A stretch of DNA of 64,000 nucleotides from an uncultured Oscillospiraceae bacterium (lineage in GTDB: Bacteria; Bacillota; Clostridia; Oscillospirales; Ruminococcaceae): positions 124,001-188,000 of the forward strand of contig CAJUSD010000002.1 of the NCBI GenBank assembly GCA_910589145.1, written 5' to 3'. The translations under genes were made by a program, and so were the position numbers. The notes beneath the pieces are model-generated. The model did not search any database, was not told the DNA's origin, and saw only the letters and a list, made by a program, of their open reading frames with translations. This document shows, one piece after another, positions 35,427 through 43,575 of the stretch. Each line of letters starts with the position of its first letter. Positions within the stretch are counted from its first letter, which is position 1.

Positions 35427-36563
35427 CTACCCTAAAAACCGTTTCAAGTCAATGGCCTTTTTCGGGCACATTTCATGGCAGCAATAACAGTGAATGCAGC
35501 TTTTCCGGCTCTGGATTTCCGCTTTGTGCTCTTTAATTTGAATGATTTTCTGCGGGCAGCTTTCAGCACATTTTCCGCAGCCAATACAATCCTTTTTCCG
35601 TATAATAGGTTTCGGCAGCAGAATCTTCTCCATAACTGTCTTACAGGGCTTTTGCAGAAATCCGGGCAATATATCTACAAAATCAAGATTTTTCTGTTTG
35701 GGCTTTTTAAAATCTGTAATTGGCTGGAAAGGCTCCCCCACTGCAAGCGATTCTAAAAATTCTGCTGGACACAATCCCCGCCGGACAGCATTTTTCAAAA
35801 CCGGTATCTGGGAAATGGGCATATCAATATAATAGGCAAGCGCCAAATCCAGGCAATAGGGATTTTGGGATGCGAACAATCTGCCAGTATGCTTTGGATT
35901 TCCACCAGAGGGGCCATTCCCTTCCATAGAATCCACAGCATCTACAATGGTAATACCTGGATGCACACATTCCCACAAGTCAACCAGCATATTGGCAAAA
36001 TCATTCCGTTCCGGGTAACGATAGTGCAATTCCGGTTTTTGAAGCCCTGGCACTGAGCCAAACATATTTTTTACTGCCCCTGAAAGCCCTGTCATGCCAT
36101 GGGTTTTCAGTTTAGGCAGGCTGATAATAAAATCCGCCTCTGTTAAAGGTGTAATAACATTAAAGGCCCGGCAGGTTTCCCCATTTGGCCATGGCACCTC
36201 CTGATAGCTGAAGTCCTGATTCAGAGAAAAGGGATATTCCCTGCTGGCTTCTGTCAGACCAGACGCATTATAGATTGCATTCAAATTTGCCTTTGTGTAC
36301 GGTCCGCCAGAACTCTCTGCCACAAGGACGGAACCTGCTCCCAGCTCTGTTACCTTTTCTGCCACAGCTGACACCAGGAAGGGATGGGTTGTGGTTGCCT
36401 GTTCAGGTGTACATTTCATAAGGAGATTGGGCTTTAATACAACTTTCATGCCTGGCTTTATCAGTTTATCAAACTCCAGCAGCGAAAACACCCTGTCAAC
36501 TGCCTGCCGGATGACATCATATTCATACTTATCTGCTTTTACTGAGGCTACTTTGGACAACAT
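35427..36563 (-). CDS. DUF362 protein with two C-terminal [4Fe-4S] clusters
   Basis: 378 residues. The N-terminal ~280 match DUF362 (VLKPNLLMKCTPEQATTTHP, ESSGGPYTKANLNAIY, FIISLPKLKTHGMTGLSGAV). The C-terminal ferredoxin part holds CIGCGKCAESCP and CIHCYCCHEMCPKKAI, each a CxxCxxCxxxCP cluster site. The family is widespread in anaerobes and presumed redox-active, without a proven reaction. The ATG at 36572 abuts the AAAGGG site; the ATG at 36563 has 9-nt spacing and is preferred. A terminator separates it from the aminotransferase gene upstream; ispE follows closely. Confidence 0.88.
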   Translation of the reverse strand: MLSKVASVKADKYEYDVIRQAVDRVFSLLEFDKLIKPGMKVVLKPNLLMKCTPEQATTTHPFLVSAVAEKVTELGAGSVLVAESSGGPYTKANLNAIYNASGLTEASREYPFSLNQDFSYQEVPWPNGETCRAFNVITPLTEADFIISLPKLKTHGMTGLSGAVKNMFGSVPGLQKPELHYRYPERNDFANMLVDLWECVHPGITIVDAVDSMEGNGPSGGNPKHTGRLFASQNPYCLDLALAYYIDMPISQIPVLKNAVRRGLCPAEFLESLAVGEPFQPITDFKKPKQKNLDFVDILPGFLQKPCKTVMEKILLPKPIIRKKDCIGCGKCAESCPQKIIQIKEHKAEIQSRKSCIHCYCCHEMCPKKAIDLKRFLG

Positions 36564-36584
36564 CGACAGCATCCCTTTCTAAAA

Positions 36585-36612
36585 GGACAGGCTGCCTTTC
36601 CGCAGCCTGTCC
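36585..36612 (-). terminator. Terminator of the Lrp/aminotransferase operon
   Basis: A perfect 11-bp stem GGACAGGCTGC / GCAGCCTGTCC followed on the minus strand by TTTTAG. It starts 1 nt after the aminotransferase stop and lies just upstream of the DUF362 ribosome site. Confidence 0.85.
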
Positions 36613-36613
36613 A

Positions 36614-37783
36614 TCACAGAGTTTTCAAAAACGCTTCAATCCGTTTTAAAGCTTCCATTAAATGCTCAATAGAATAAGAGTAAGAAATCCTTACAAATCC
36701 CTCGCCAGACTCCCCGAAGGAATTGCCCGGCACAACGGCAACTCTCTGGGCATAGAGCAATTTTTGGCAAAAATCTTCTGACGAAAGCCCCGTAGACTGA
36801 ATAGAGGGAAACACATAAAACGCGCCTTCCGGGTTAAAGCAGGTCAAGCCCAATTGATTCAGCCCATTAACAATAAAATGTCTGCGCATATCGTATTCCC
36901 CGCGCATACTAACAATTTCTTCACCGCAGCTTTTCAGGGCTTCAACAGCGGCATGCTGGCTCGTAGTAGGGGCGCACATAACAGCGAACTGATGAACTTT
37001 AATCATTTGTTTCATAATGGGAGCAGGGGCGGCGGCATAACCCAATCTCCAGCCGGTCATAGCAAAGGCTTTGGAAAATCCGCTGACAACAACAGTACGC
37101 TCCCACATTCCCGGGAGAGAGGCAATTGAAACATGGTTTTGGCTGCCATAAGTTAATTCAGCGTATATCTCATCAGACAAAACCAGAATATTAGTATTCC
37201 GCAACACCTCAGCAATTTCCTCCAAATGTTCTTTACGCATAACAGCTCCGGTAGGGTTGTTGGGGAAAGGGAAAATTAAAGCTTTTGTCTTAGGGGTGAT
37301 CTTTTCTTTTAACGCTTTGGCAGTAAGGCGGAACCCATCCTCCGCTTTTGTTTCAATGGGGACTGGCACACCGTTCGCCAGGGCAGTAATGGGGGAATAA
37401 GCAACAAAGCAGGGTTCGGGGATTAAAACCTCGTCGCCGGGATTAATGCAGGCGCGGAGCATCAGGTCAATCGCCTCGGAACCTCCAACCGTTACAAGAA
37501 TCTCATCCTTGCTTCGGTAGCTGATCTGAAACCTCCGTTCCAAATAATCAGCTATTTCATTGCGCAGTTCAACTAAGCCAGCATTAGCCGTATACCAAGT
37601 ATGACCTTTTTCCAGGGAGTGAATGCCTGCCTGCCGGATAGCCCAAGGAGTGCGGAAATCAGGTTCTCCAACCCCAAGGGAGATTACATGATCCATTTCA
37701 TTGGCAATATCAAAAAAACGCCGTATACCGGAAGGCTTTATCTGCCTTACTTTTTCGGCAAGCAGAGAGTCATAATCTATCAC
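36614..37783 (-). CDS. PLP-dependent class I/II aminotransferase (AlaT-like)
   Basis: 389 residues. Fold type I signatures are SLGVGEPDFRTPWAIR, ILVTVGGSEAIDLMLRACIN, FPFPNNPTGAVM, LVLSDEIYAELTY and the PLP lysine in SGFSKAFAMTGWRLGYAAAP. The usual C-terminal Arg lies in GEGFVRISYSYS. Substrate is not certain from sequence. The neighbouring Lrp regulator, overlapping by 4 nt (GTGA), matches the arrangement of the Bacillus alaR-alaT operon, so an alanine or branched-chain substrate is reasonable. GTG start behind GGGAGG. Confidence 0.9.
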   Translation of the reverse strand: MIDYDSLLAEKVRQIKPSGIRRFFDIANEMDHVISLGVGEPDFRTPWAIRQAGIHSLEKGHTWYTANAGLVELRNEIADYLERRFQISYRSKDEILVTVGGSEAIDLMLRACINPGDEVLIPEPCFVAYSPITALANGVPVPIETKAEDGFRLTAKALKEKITPKTKALIFPFPNNPTGAVMRKEHLEEIAEVLRNTNILVLSDEIYAELTYGSQNHVSIASLPGMWERTVVVSGFSKAFAMTGWRLGYAAAPAPIMKQMIKVHQFAVMCAPTTSQHAAVEALKSCGEEIVSMRGEYDMRRHFIVNGLNQLGLTCFNPEGAFYVFPSIQSTGLSSEDFCQKLLYAQRVAVVPGNSFGESGEGFVRISYSYSIEHLMEALKRIEAFLKTL

Positions 37784-38256
37784 AGTACGTCCTCCCTCAT
37801 ATCACGCTCCTTTTCTGCCAAAAGTACGCCGCGTTCTTTATATTTCTTCAATACAAAATGCGTGGAGGTAGACTGTACTGCATCAATAGGCGCAAGTTTT
37901 TGGGAAACAAATAAGGCGATATCTTTAAAGCTTTTACCTGAGACAGTTACAGCCAAATCATATCCGCCGCTCATCAGGTAGCAGGTTTCTACTTCATCAT
38001 AGGAATAAATCGTCCGTGCAATTTCATCAAAGCCATGATCCCGCATGGGAATTACTTTAATTTCAATTCTGGCAATTACATATTCCCTATCTGTTTTATC
38101 CCAATCAATAGCTGCTTTATATCCATGTATAATTCCCTGGGCTTCATAGGATTCAATAGCTGCGGCCACCTTATCCGCTGTGGTATCCAGCATTACTGCA
38201 AGCTGTTCGTTGGTTAGACGGCAGTTTTTGTCTAATAAGTTCAAAAGTCTATTCAT
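37780..38256 (-). CDS. Lrp/AsnC-family transcriptional regulator
   Basis: 158 residues. The N-terminal winged HTH reads LLNLLDKNCRLTNEQLAVML, then DKVAAAIESYEAQGIIHGY. The C-terminal RAM domain reads YVIARIEIKVIPMRDHGFDE and VETCYLMSGGYDLAVTVSG, the amino-acid sensing fold. GGAG lies 8 nt before the ATG at 38256; the longer frame to 38289 is not needed. Translational coupling to the aminotransferase suggests it controls that gene in response to an amino acid. Confidence 0.9.
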   Translation of the reverse strand: MNRLLNLLDKNCRLTNEQLAVMLDTTADKVAAAIESYEAQGIIHGYKAAIDWDKTDREYVIARIEIKVIPMRDHGFDEIARTIYSYDEVETCYLMSGGYDLAVTVSGKSFKDIALFVSQKLAPIDAVQSTSTHFVLKKYKERGVLLAEKERDMREDVL

Positions 38257-38531
38257 GCTGTTCACTCCATTCCAATCAATATATTTCAAATATTATAACA
38301 GATGATTTTCCCAATGTAAAGCCTTAAACAGCCTTTCTTAATAATTGATAGATAATCATAAAAATAGAGGTTACCCAAAAAAGATTTCATTTTATATTTT
38401 GGATTTGGATAGTTTACTCTTGAATTTACCCTTCATATATGGTATAAATTAAAAGACTTTAAAAGTTGTTTTCGGTTAAAAAATGCTGAATAATAAAAAC
38501 TTATATATAATCTTACAATAACTATGACAGA

Positions 38532-39014
38532 TTGCGAGTGACTAAATTGATAAGGATTTACACACATTGGGAAGATTTAAAGAAAGCGCCATATAGTATC
38601 TACTCTAATGACGCGGCGTTTAAAGGATTCAGCAAAAGACCGGAAATTTATACCCAGTATGTCCGGGAAGTTATGCTGAAAGTTGATAAAACAATTTTAT
38701 TAGACGCTAATACCGGATTGATTAAAACTCCTTATGAGATTACAACTGTTGATTCCTTATCTACAGGATGTAAAACAGTTATTAATGCTATATGTTGTAT
38801 TAAGTTTAACAATACTCCTGTTATCATTAACGCAAATGATTGTAATCCTACTGCTTTATCAGAATTGTTCAAAGTTGCTGATAATCAAAATATTAAACTT
38901 TTGTTAATGCATCCTCTCCTTCCCAGAGATTTATGTTGGAGTTTTATTGTCAATGACAGTGAAGATGTGGTAGATTGCTTTAACCTTAGATATCGGATTT
39001 TAGGAATTGGATGA
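38532..39014 (+). CDS. AT-rich orphan gene, DUF4869-like small protein (tentative)
   Basis: Up to 160 residues, no membrane segments. I do not firmly recognise it. The stretch DKTILLDANTGLIKTPYEIT followed by VDSLSTGCKTVINAIC, then PVIINANDCNPTALSELFKV, recalls DUF4869-type proteins (pattern '..sp.....LS.G.Kt..l...... i.na..CG.N'), but this is memory-based. Base composition is clearly richer in A+T than all neighbours, codons end mostly in A/T, and no Shine-Dalgarno precedes the TTG (38532), GTG (38538) or second TTG. This points to recent acquisition and an uncertain start. A clear terminator follows. Confidence 0.5.
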   Translation: MRVTKLIRIYTHWEDLKKAPYSIYSNDAAFKGFSKRPEIYTQYVREVMLKVDKTILLDANTGLIKTPYEITTVDSLSTGCKTVINAICCIKFNNTPVIINANDCNPTALSELFKVADNQNIKLLLMHPLLPRDLCWSFIVNDSEDVVDCFNLRYRILGIG

Positions 39015-39130
39015 TTTCATTGTAATCAAATTACAGGTATAAGCTAAGAAGAACATAAAAGCTAAAGCCTCAAGTTCAGAACCCTCTTTTCTTTAAAAAA
39101 ATCAATGTTCACAAAAGGATAATAAATGAA

Positions 39131-39171
39131 AATGGATTTCCTGGAGCTAAGAAAGCCCCAGGAAATCCATT
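39131..39171. terminator. Bidirectional terminator between orphan gene and beta-galactosidase
   Basis: A 14-bp perfect stem AATGGATTTCCTGG / CCAGGAAATCCATT with TTTTTAGG after it on the plus strand and TTTTCATTTATT on the minus strand. It serves the convergent genes on both sides. Confidence 0.85.
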
Positions 39172-39183
39172 TTTTAGGAGAAC

Positions 39184-41247
39184 TTACAGGTTTTCCTCTG
39201 TCACAAGGAATCCATAACGTTTCAATTCCGTTTTGCTGCACGCTGAAAGCACTGTTCCATCCAGCATATTTTTACATTTTGCTGGTATAGGGGGGATTGT
39301 AATAGAATCTTCTGAAAAATTAAGATAAAAGCGGTAACGTTTTTTCCCATTGACGCGGGAATGGATTTCCAGTCCAGGCGGAAGCGGTGCGAAACCAAGA
39401 TGTTTTTCCTTAAAGAGATCAGAGTAAATATCCAGTAAACAGCTTTCTTCCACCTTTGCGGCAATGTGAACGGAAATACCCTTTCCAAATGGGTGTACCG
39501 TTATGGCTGGCTCTCCTTCATAAAAATCTTCCAGATAGCAGCCAGCGGTTTTAGCCCCCCTCATAGAAAGCAGCTCACAGAACTCGGCTGCATGGTATTT
39601 CTTCCCATTCCAGCGGACGCTGTTCTGCTGCCCCGGGTATAAAGTATCCAGTTCTGCGGCTTCCACACCAGTAATCTCCATCAAACCATCCCCAGGAAAT
39701 CCTCCCAAAAAGGCCAGCGTGTTTTCATCTACATAGCCAGTCAGCCAGGTAGTAATGAGCGCTCCCCCATTTGATACAAATTCCTTTAGCCTTTGAACAA
39801 CTCCGGGCTTGAGCATATATAACATAGGGGCGGCAATCAAATCATACCCCTCGAAAGATTCTGTGCTGGAAATAACATCCGGGTCTTCCCCCAGGCGGAG
39901 CATTGTACGGAAATGCTGAATACAGGTTTCATTGTATTTTTTATCCTGTTTTGCTGCTCCAGCCATATCTTCAATCGCCCAGCGGTTTTCCCAATCATAA
40001 ATAACAGCGGTTTTAGGTGTTGGAACTGAGCCGGCTATATCGGAAAGGGATTTCATCAGGTTTCCAACTTCACTGACCTCTTGAAAGACACGTGTGTCGT
40101 CACGGCCTGTATGATTTACAACCGCTCCATGAAATTGTTCAAACGACCCCCGTCCCATACGGAATTGGAAATATAAAACTGTATCCGATCCGCTGGCAAC
40201 AGCCTGCAAACAGGAAAGCTGATGGAGTCCAGGACGTTTCAACTTGTTGTAAGGCATCCAGTTTACCTGGGAAGGGGTACTTTCCATAAGCATAAAAGGC
40301 TGTCCACGTTTCATGGAACGCATTAGGGAATGATTAAAGGCTGTTTCGGAGGCCACTTCGTATAAAGGCTGTTCATTGTGCCAGCGGGGATATGCATCCC
40401 AGGAGATAATATCCAGTTCTTTTGCAATCTGATTATAGTCCAGTCCCCCGAACAGCCACATAAAGTTTGTGGTTACAGGCAGGCTGGGGGCAAATTGCTG
40501 GAGGGGTTCTATTTCATTCCGAATAAATTCGGCGGTATTGTTGGTAGTAAACCTCCGCCAATCCAACAGCAATCCCAAAACCGAATGTTCCCCTTGGTCC
40601 ATGGGTGGGTCAACCTGTTCAAAAGAATTGTAAGTATGGCTCCAGAAGCCAGTCCACCAGGCATGGTTCAACTCCTGAATGTTATTGTGATACCGCTCCC
40701 TGAGCCAATCCTGGAATTTTTTCCGGCATAAATCGCAGTAACAGGCTCCGCTGTATTCGTTAGAAAGATGCCATAGAATGACTCCGGGATGCTCTCCATA
40801 ACGTTTTGCAAGGCGGGTATTCATTTCCCTGACTTTCTGACGGTATATCGGGGAGGACGGACAATGGTTATGCCGTCCTCCATGAAGATTTCGCTTCCCA
40901 TTGGGAAGAACCCTCCTGACTTCCGGGTATTTTTCATCCATCCAGGCAGGGCGCGCCCCGGATGGTGTTGCTAAAATGGTATAGACTCCATTTTGGTAAA
41001 GACGTTCTATAACTTGATCCATCCACTCAAAATGATAGGTTCCCTCTTCCGGCTCCAAAGCGGACCAGGCAAAAATCCCCAGGGATGCAGAATTAATCCC
41101 TGCCTTTTTCATCAATTCAACATCTTTTTCCAAAATATCAGGCCGGTCAAGCCATTGATCTGGGTTATAATCCCCTCCATGGAGCAAGCCGTTCACCTGA
41201 GGAAACAAAGGGGTATAAGTATGGCTGCGGCTGGATGGATTTTCCAT
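39184..41247 (-). CDS. Beta-galactosidase, glycoside hydrolase family 42
   Basis: 687 residues, cytosolic. GH42 signatures: LLHGGDYNPDQWLDRPDILE at the start, GIFAWSALEPEEGTYHFEWM, the acid/base Glu in LWHLSNEYSGACYC, and the nucleophile Glu in LMESTPSQVNW. The cysteines in CYCDLCRKKF form the zinc site typical of the family. The trimerisation and C-terminal beta domains follow. The frame is open to 41310, but AGAAGG lies 8 nt before the ATG at 41247. It is monocistronic; with GH95 it points to growth on host or plant galactosides. Confidence 0.94.
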   Translation of the reverse strand: MENPSSRSHTYTPLFPQVNGLLHGGDYNPDQWLDRPDILEKDVELMKKAGINSASLGIFAWSALEPEEGTYHFEWMDQVIERLYQNGVYTILATPSGARPAWMDEKYPEVRRVLPNGKRNLHGGRHNHCPSSPIYRQKVREMNTRLAKRYGEHPGVILWHLSNEYSGACYCDLCRKKFQDWLRERYHNNIQELNHAWWTGFWSHTYNSFEQVDPPMDQGEHSVLGLLLDWRRFTTNNTAEFIRNEIEPLQQFAPSLPVTTNFMWLFGGLDYNQIAKELDIISWDAYPRWHNEQPLYEVASETAFNHSLMRSMKRGQPFMLMESTPSQVNWMPYNKLKRPGLHQLSCLQAVASGSDTVLYFQFRMGRGSFEQFHGAVVNHTGRDDTRVFQEVSEVGNLMKSLSDIAGSVPTPKTAVIYDWENRWAIEDMAGAAKQDKKYNETCIQHFRTMLRLGEDPDVISSTESFEGYDLIAAPMLYMLKPGVVQRLKEFVSNGGALITTWLTGYVDENTLAFLGGFPGDGLMEITGVEAAELDTLYPGQQNSVRWNGKKYHAAEFCELLSMRGAKTAGCYLEDFYEGEPAITVHPFGKGISVHIAAKVEESCLLDIYSDLFKEKHLGFAPLPPGLEIHSRVNGKKRYRFYLNFSEDSITIPPIPAKCKNMLDGTVLSACSKTELKRYGFLVTEENL

Positions 41248-41360
41248 AGTAAAAACCTTCTTTCTTAAAAAATAAGGGGAAAGTTGAATTTTTCCTGCTG
41301 CTTCTATCATACCATGCCAAGATAGAAAAAAGCAACGTTGAAATAGCCGCTTTCTTGAAA

Positions 41361-41389
41361 TTGACAGGTATTAATCTTTATGCTACTAT
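41361..41389 (+). promoter_or_regulatory. Sigma-A promoter (distal) of the DHDPS-family gene
   Basis: TTGACA, 17 nt, TACTAT, leaving a ~95-nt leader. The leader contains the hairpin AAAAAATGCA-ACCG-TGCATTTTTT (41414-41437). Confidence 0.6.
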
Positions 41390-41439
41390 GTTTATAAACA
41401 ACAGCTATTTCTGAAAAAATGCAACCGTGCATTTTTTCG

Positions 41440-41468
41440 TTGACAGTCATTTTAAAACGACATATAAC
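41440..41468 (+). promoter_or_regulatory. Possible second promoter of the DHDPS-family gene
   Basis: TTGACA, 17 nt, TATAAC, ending 21 nt before the ATG at 41490. If used, the message would start almost at the ribosome site; it may instead be a chance match. Confidence 0.35.
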
Positions 41469-41489
41469 CGCAGCAGGAGGAATAAAATT

Positions 41490-42407
41490 ATGACTTCAAC
41501 AGCCAAAAACGGGGTATGGCCTGTTATGCTGACCCCTTTTACTGAGACAGGAAAAATTGATTATAAGGGATTAGAGGCTTTAATGCAATGGTATGAGGAA
41601 GGCGGCGTAAGCGGCCTGTTCGCCGTCTGCCAGTCCAGCGAGATGTTTTATCTGAGTTTGCAGGAACGGATAGAGCTTTCACGCTTTATCAAAAAAAATG
41701 CTCATGTCCCTGTAATCTCTTCCGGGCACATTTCATACAGTATTGACGACCAAATTGACGAATTGAAACGGGTTGCTGACACTGGGGTTGACGCTGTAAT
41801 CCTTATTACCAACCGTCTTGCTGAACAGGGCAGCAGTCCAGAGCTTTGGACAGAAAACCTGAATCTCATTTTAAATGCCCTGCCAAAAGAGCTTCCGCTG
41901 GGTTTTTATGAATGCCCCTATCCCTATAAACGTTTGATATCTATGGAAGAAATCCGTTATGCAGCAAATACGGGGCGGTTTCATTTCCTGAAAGATACCT
42001 GTTGTGATGCGGCATTGATTCGGCAGCGGCTTGAAACAATTCGCGGGACAAACCTGCAGCTTTTCAACGCCAATTCTGCAACCCTTTTAGATTCCCTTCA
42101 ACATGGCGCAGCAGGTTTTTCCGGGGTTATGGCAAATTTCCATCCCAAATTATACGCCTGGCTTTGCGAAAACTGGAAAAAGGAACCCGAAAAGGCAAAA
42201 ATTGTCCAAGCTTTTTTAACAATGGCCTCCCAAATTGAAAAGCAGCTATACCCTGTCAATGCAAAAGAACATCTAAAAAATCAGAACCTCCCCATTACCA
42301 CCTATACCAGAACCAAAAACCATCATGAAATGTCTCCGCTTTTCAGCAGTGAGGTAAAGCAGTTAGAGCAGCTAACTGAATGGATTCAGCAGCAATTACA
42401 AATATAG
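41490..42407 (+). CDS. Dihydrodipicolinate synthase/N-acetylneuraminate lyase family aldolase
   Basis: 305 residues, TIM-barrel class I aldolase. The N-terminus GVWPVMLTPFTETGKIDYKG is typical. The Schiff-base Lys is in FHFLKDTCCD, and the catalytic Tyr region reads LGFYECPYPYKRL. The usual GTTGE/GSTGE substrate loop reads CQSSEMF, so it is neither a standard DapA nor a standard NanA; a sugar-acid or related 2-keto acid is more likely. ATG behind GCAGGAGGAA, 8-9 nt spacing. A terminator follows. Its place between GH42 and bioY gives no pathway link. Confidence 0.85.
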   Translation: MTSTAKNGVWPVMLTPFTETGKIDYKGLEALMQWYEEGGVSGLFAVCQSSEMFYLSLQERIELSRFIKKNAHVPVISSGHISYSIDDQIDELKRVADTGVDAVILITNRLAEQGSSPELWTENLNLILNALPKELPLGFYECPYPYKRLISMEEIRYAANTGRFHFLKDTCCDAALIRQRLETIRGTNLQLFNANSATLLDSLQHGAAGFSGVMANFHPKLYAWLCENWKKEPEKAKIVQAFLTMASQIEKQLYPVNAKEHLKNQNLPITTYTRTKNHHEMSPLFSSEVKQLEQLTEWIQQQLQI

Positions 42408-42442
42408 TTAGATTTTGAGATTCTCTTATATAAAATTGTCTT

Positions 42443-42476
42443 ATTGTCAACTGTTTTAAAAAGAACAGTTGACAAT
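42443..42476 (+). terminator. Terminator of the DHDPS-family gene
   Basis: A perfect 13-bp stem ATTGTCAACTGTT / AACAGTTGACAAT followed by TTTCTTTTT. The right arm contains the -35 of the bioY promoter, so the two signals are interleaved. Confidence 0.8.
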
Positions 42477-42497
42477 TTTCTTTTTATCCTTTATAAT
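42469..42497 (+). promoter_or_regulatory. Consensus sigma-A promoter of bioY
   Basis: TTGACA (42469-42474), exactly 17 nt, TATAAT (42492-42497): a perfect consensus promoter. Its -10 touches the BirA-type operator. Confidence 0.85.
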
Positions 42498-42527
42498 GTC
42501 AACCGTAAATCTTAAATTTGGTTGACA
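42497..42527 (+). promoter_or_regulatory. BirA-type biotin operator in front of bioY
   Basis: TGTCAACC and its exact inverse GGTTGACA are separated by 15 nt, the spacing and half-site type known for Firmicute BirA operators (TTGTNAACC-N14/15-GGTTNACAA). It starts at the last base of the -10 and covers the transcription start, so bound holo-BirA would block initiation. Confidence 0.85.
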
Positions 42528-42555
42528 ATAAAAAAAGGCAGTAAGGAGAATGATT

Positions 42556-43203
42556 ATGAAGCCAAAAATGAGTACCCGTGAACTAACAAAAACCGCCCTA
42601 TGTGTCGCCCTTCTGTGCATTTCATCCTATATTTCGTTTCCGATTCCCTTTACACCTATTGTTATTACGGCTCAAACCCTGGTAGTCAGTCTAATTGGGC
42701 TGATACTAAATCCAATGGAGTCATTCCTATCTACACTGATATTTATGCTTCTTGGATGCGTTGGACTGCCTGTTTTTTCCGGTGGTACGGCTGGCATAGG
42801 AAAATTATTTGGGCCTACAGGGGGATTTATCATTGGATTTCTGGCTGCTGCTCCTCTAATTTCTTTCACAAAGGGCAAAAAAGTAAATCCTATAAGATAT
42901 TTTCTTTCTACTGTGTTGATTGGAATGGTAATTATAGATCTATGTGGGACGCTGATGTTCAGCATCCAACAGCAAATGACAGCAGCACAATCCTTTTCCA
43001 TAGGGGTACTAATTAGCGCGCTTTCTCCTTCTTCGCTTTTTAAAGTGCTTTCAGCCACTGTAATCCCCTTTATTCCTGGTGATTTAATTAAATGTGTGTT
43101 AGCAGTGGCTGTTGGGACAGCTCTGAATAAAATCCCCGGTTTTCAATCTGTTTCTGCAGCTGTAAAAGAGGAACAAAAACATCCCGAAGGCACTATTTCA
43201 TAA
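42556..43203 (+). CDS. bioY: Biotin transporter BioY (ECF S component)
   Basis: 215 residues, six TM helices. BioY binds biotin and works with the ECF EcfA/EcfT module. Signatures: KTALCVALLCISSYISFPIP, PFTPIVITAQTLVVSLIGLI, FLSTLIFMLLGCVGLPVFSG followed by GTAGIGKLFGPTGGFIIGF, and the C-terminal VIPFIPGDLIKCVLAV. The ATG at 42556 is 7 nt after GGAG; the earlier ATG at 42550 is too close. A BirA operator overlaps its promoter, so expression should fall when biotin is plentiful. Confidence 0.95.
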   Translation: MKPKMSTRELTKTALCVALLCISSYISFPIPFTPIVITAQTLVVSLIGLILNPMESFLSTLIFMLLGCVGLPVFSGGTAGIGKLFGPTGGFIIGFLAAAPLISFTKGKKVNPIRYFLSTVLIGMVIIDLCGTLMFSIQQQMTAAQSFSIGVLISALSPSSLFKVLSATVIPFIPGDLIKCVLAVAVGTALNKIPGFQSVSAAVKEEQKHPEGTIS

Positions 43204-43236
43204 AATCTAATAATCGCCCAATATCTCTTGATACAG

Positions 43237-43290
43237 CCCCCTTAGAGTAGGCACTCGAAAAAAGTTTACGAGTGTACACTAAGGGGGCTA
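43237..43290. repeat. Inverted repeat next to a transposase remnant (probable IS end)
   Basis: AGCCCCCTTAG (from about 43236) and CTAAGGGGGCT pair over 11 bp. Inside, CACTCG/CGAGTG pair around AAAAAAGTTTA. It could serve as a bioY terminator, but it sits exactly where the left end of an IS would lie, just before the transposase-like start at 43296. Confidence 0.5.
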
Positions 43291-43295
43291 TTTGT

Positions 43296-43355
43296 ATGTC
43301 TAAACAAATACGTCAGAAATATAGTGCGGAACCAAAGCAGGAGGCAGTACAATAA
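43296..43355 (+). pseudogene. IS3-family OrfA-like transposase remnant
   Basis: A 19-codon frame translates to MSKQIRQKYSAEPKQEAVQ and then stops. This matches the start of IS3/IS911-type OrfA proteins (pattern 'M.k..rrkYsaEFKqEAVkl'), with Phe changed to Pro and truncation straight after EAV. No orfB or second end is recognisable downstream to 43575. A decayed insertion sequence is the simplest reading. Confidence 0.6.
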
Positions 43356-43575
43356 TATCCGCAAATTAGAATTCTCTAGATTCAAAATCCCTCTATCATG
43401 TTTGGCGAAAACTGAACCCGTTCTCCTAAAAAGGAATTCTGCTTTTGCAAACGGGATTTTTAGGAGTGCAGCTTTACTGTACATAGTTTTACTGCATGTC
43501 TCCCTAGGCACCAAACCTTTTTAATCGGTTTTAAGCAGTGCCTATCTTAAGTTTATGCTTACAGATTTTCAATTA
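43356..43575. other. Intergenic repeat debris
   Basis: CTCCTAAAAA and TTTTTAGGAG (43420-43429 and 43454-43463) form a 10-bp inverted pair. CCAAACCTTTTTAAT (43510-43524) resembles the element at 26394, and CTATCTTAAGTTTATGCTTA (43543-43562) resembles 10849-10870. No gene. Confidence 0.4.
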
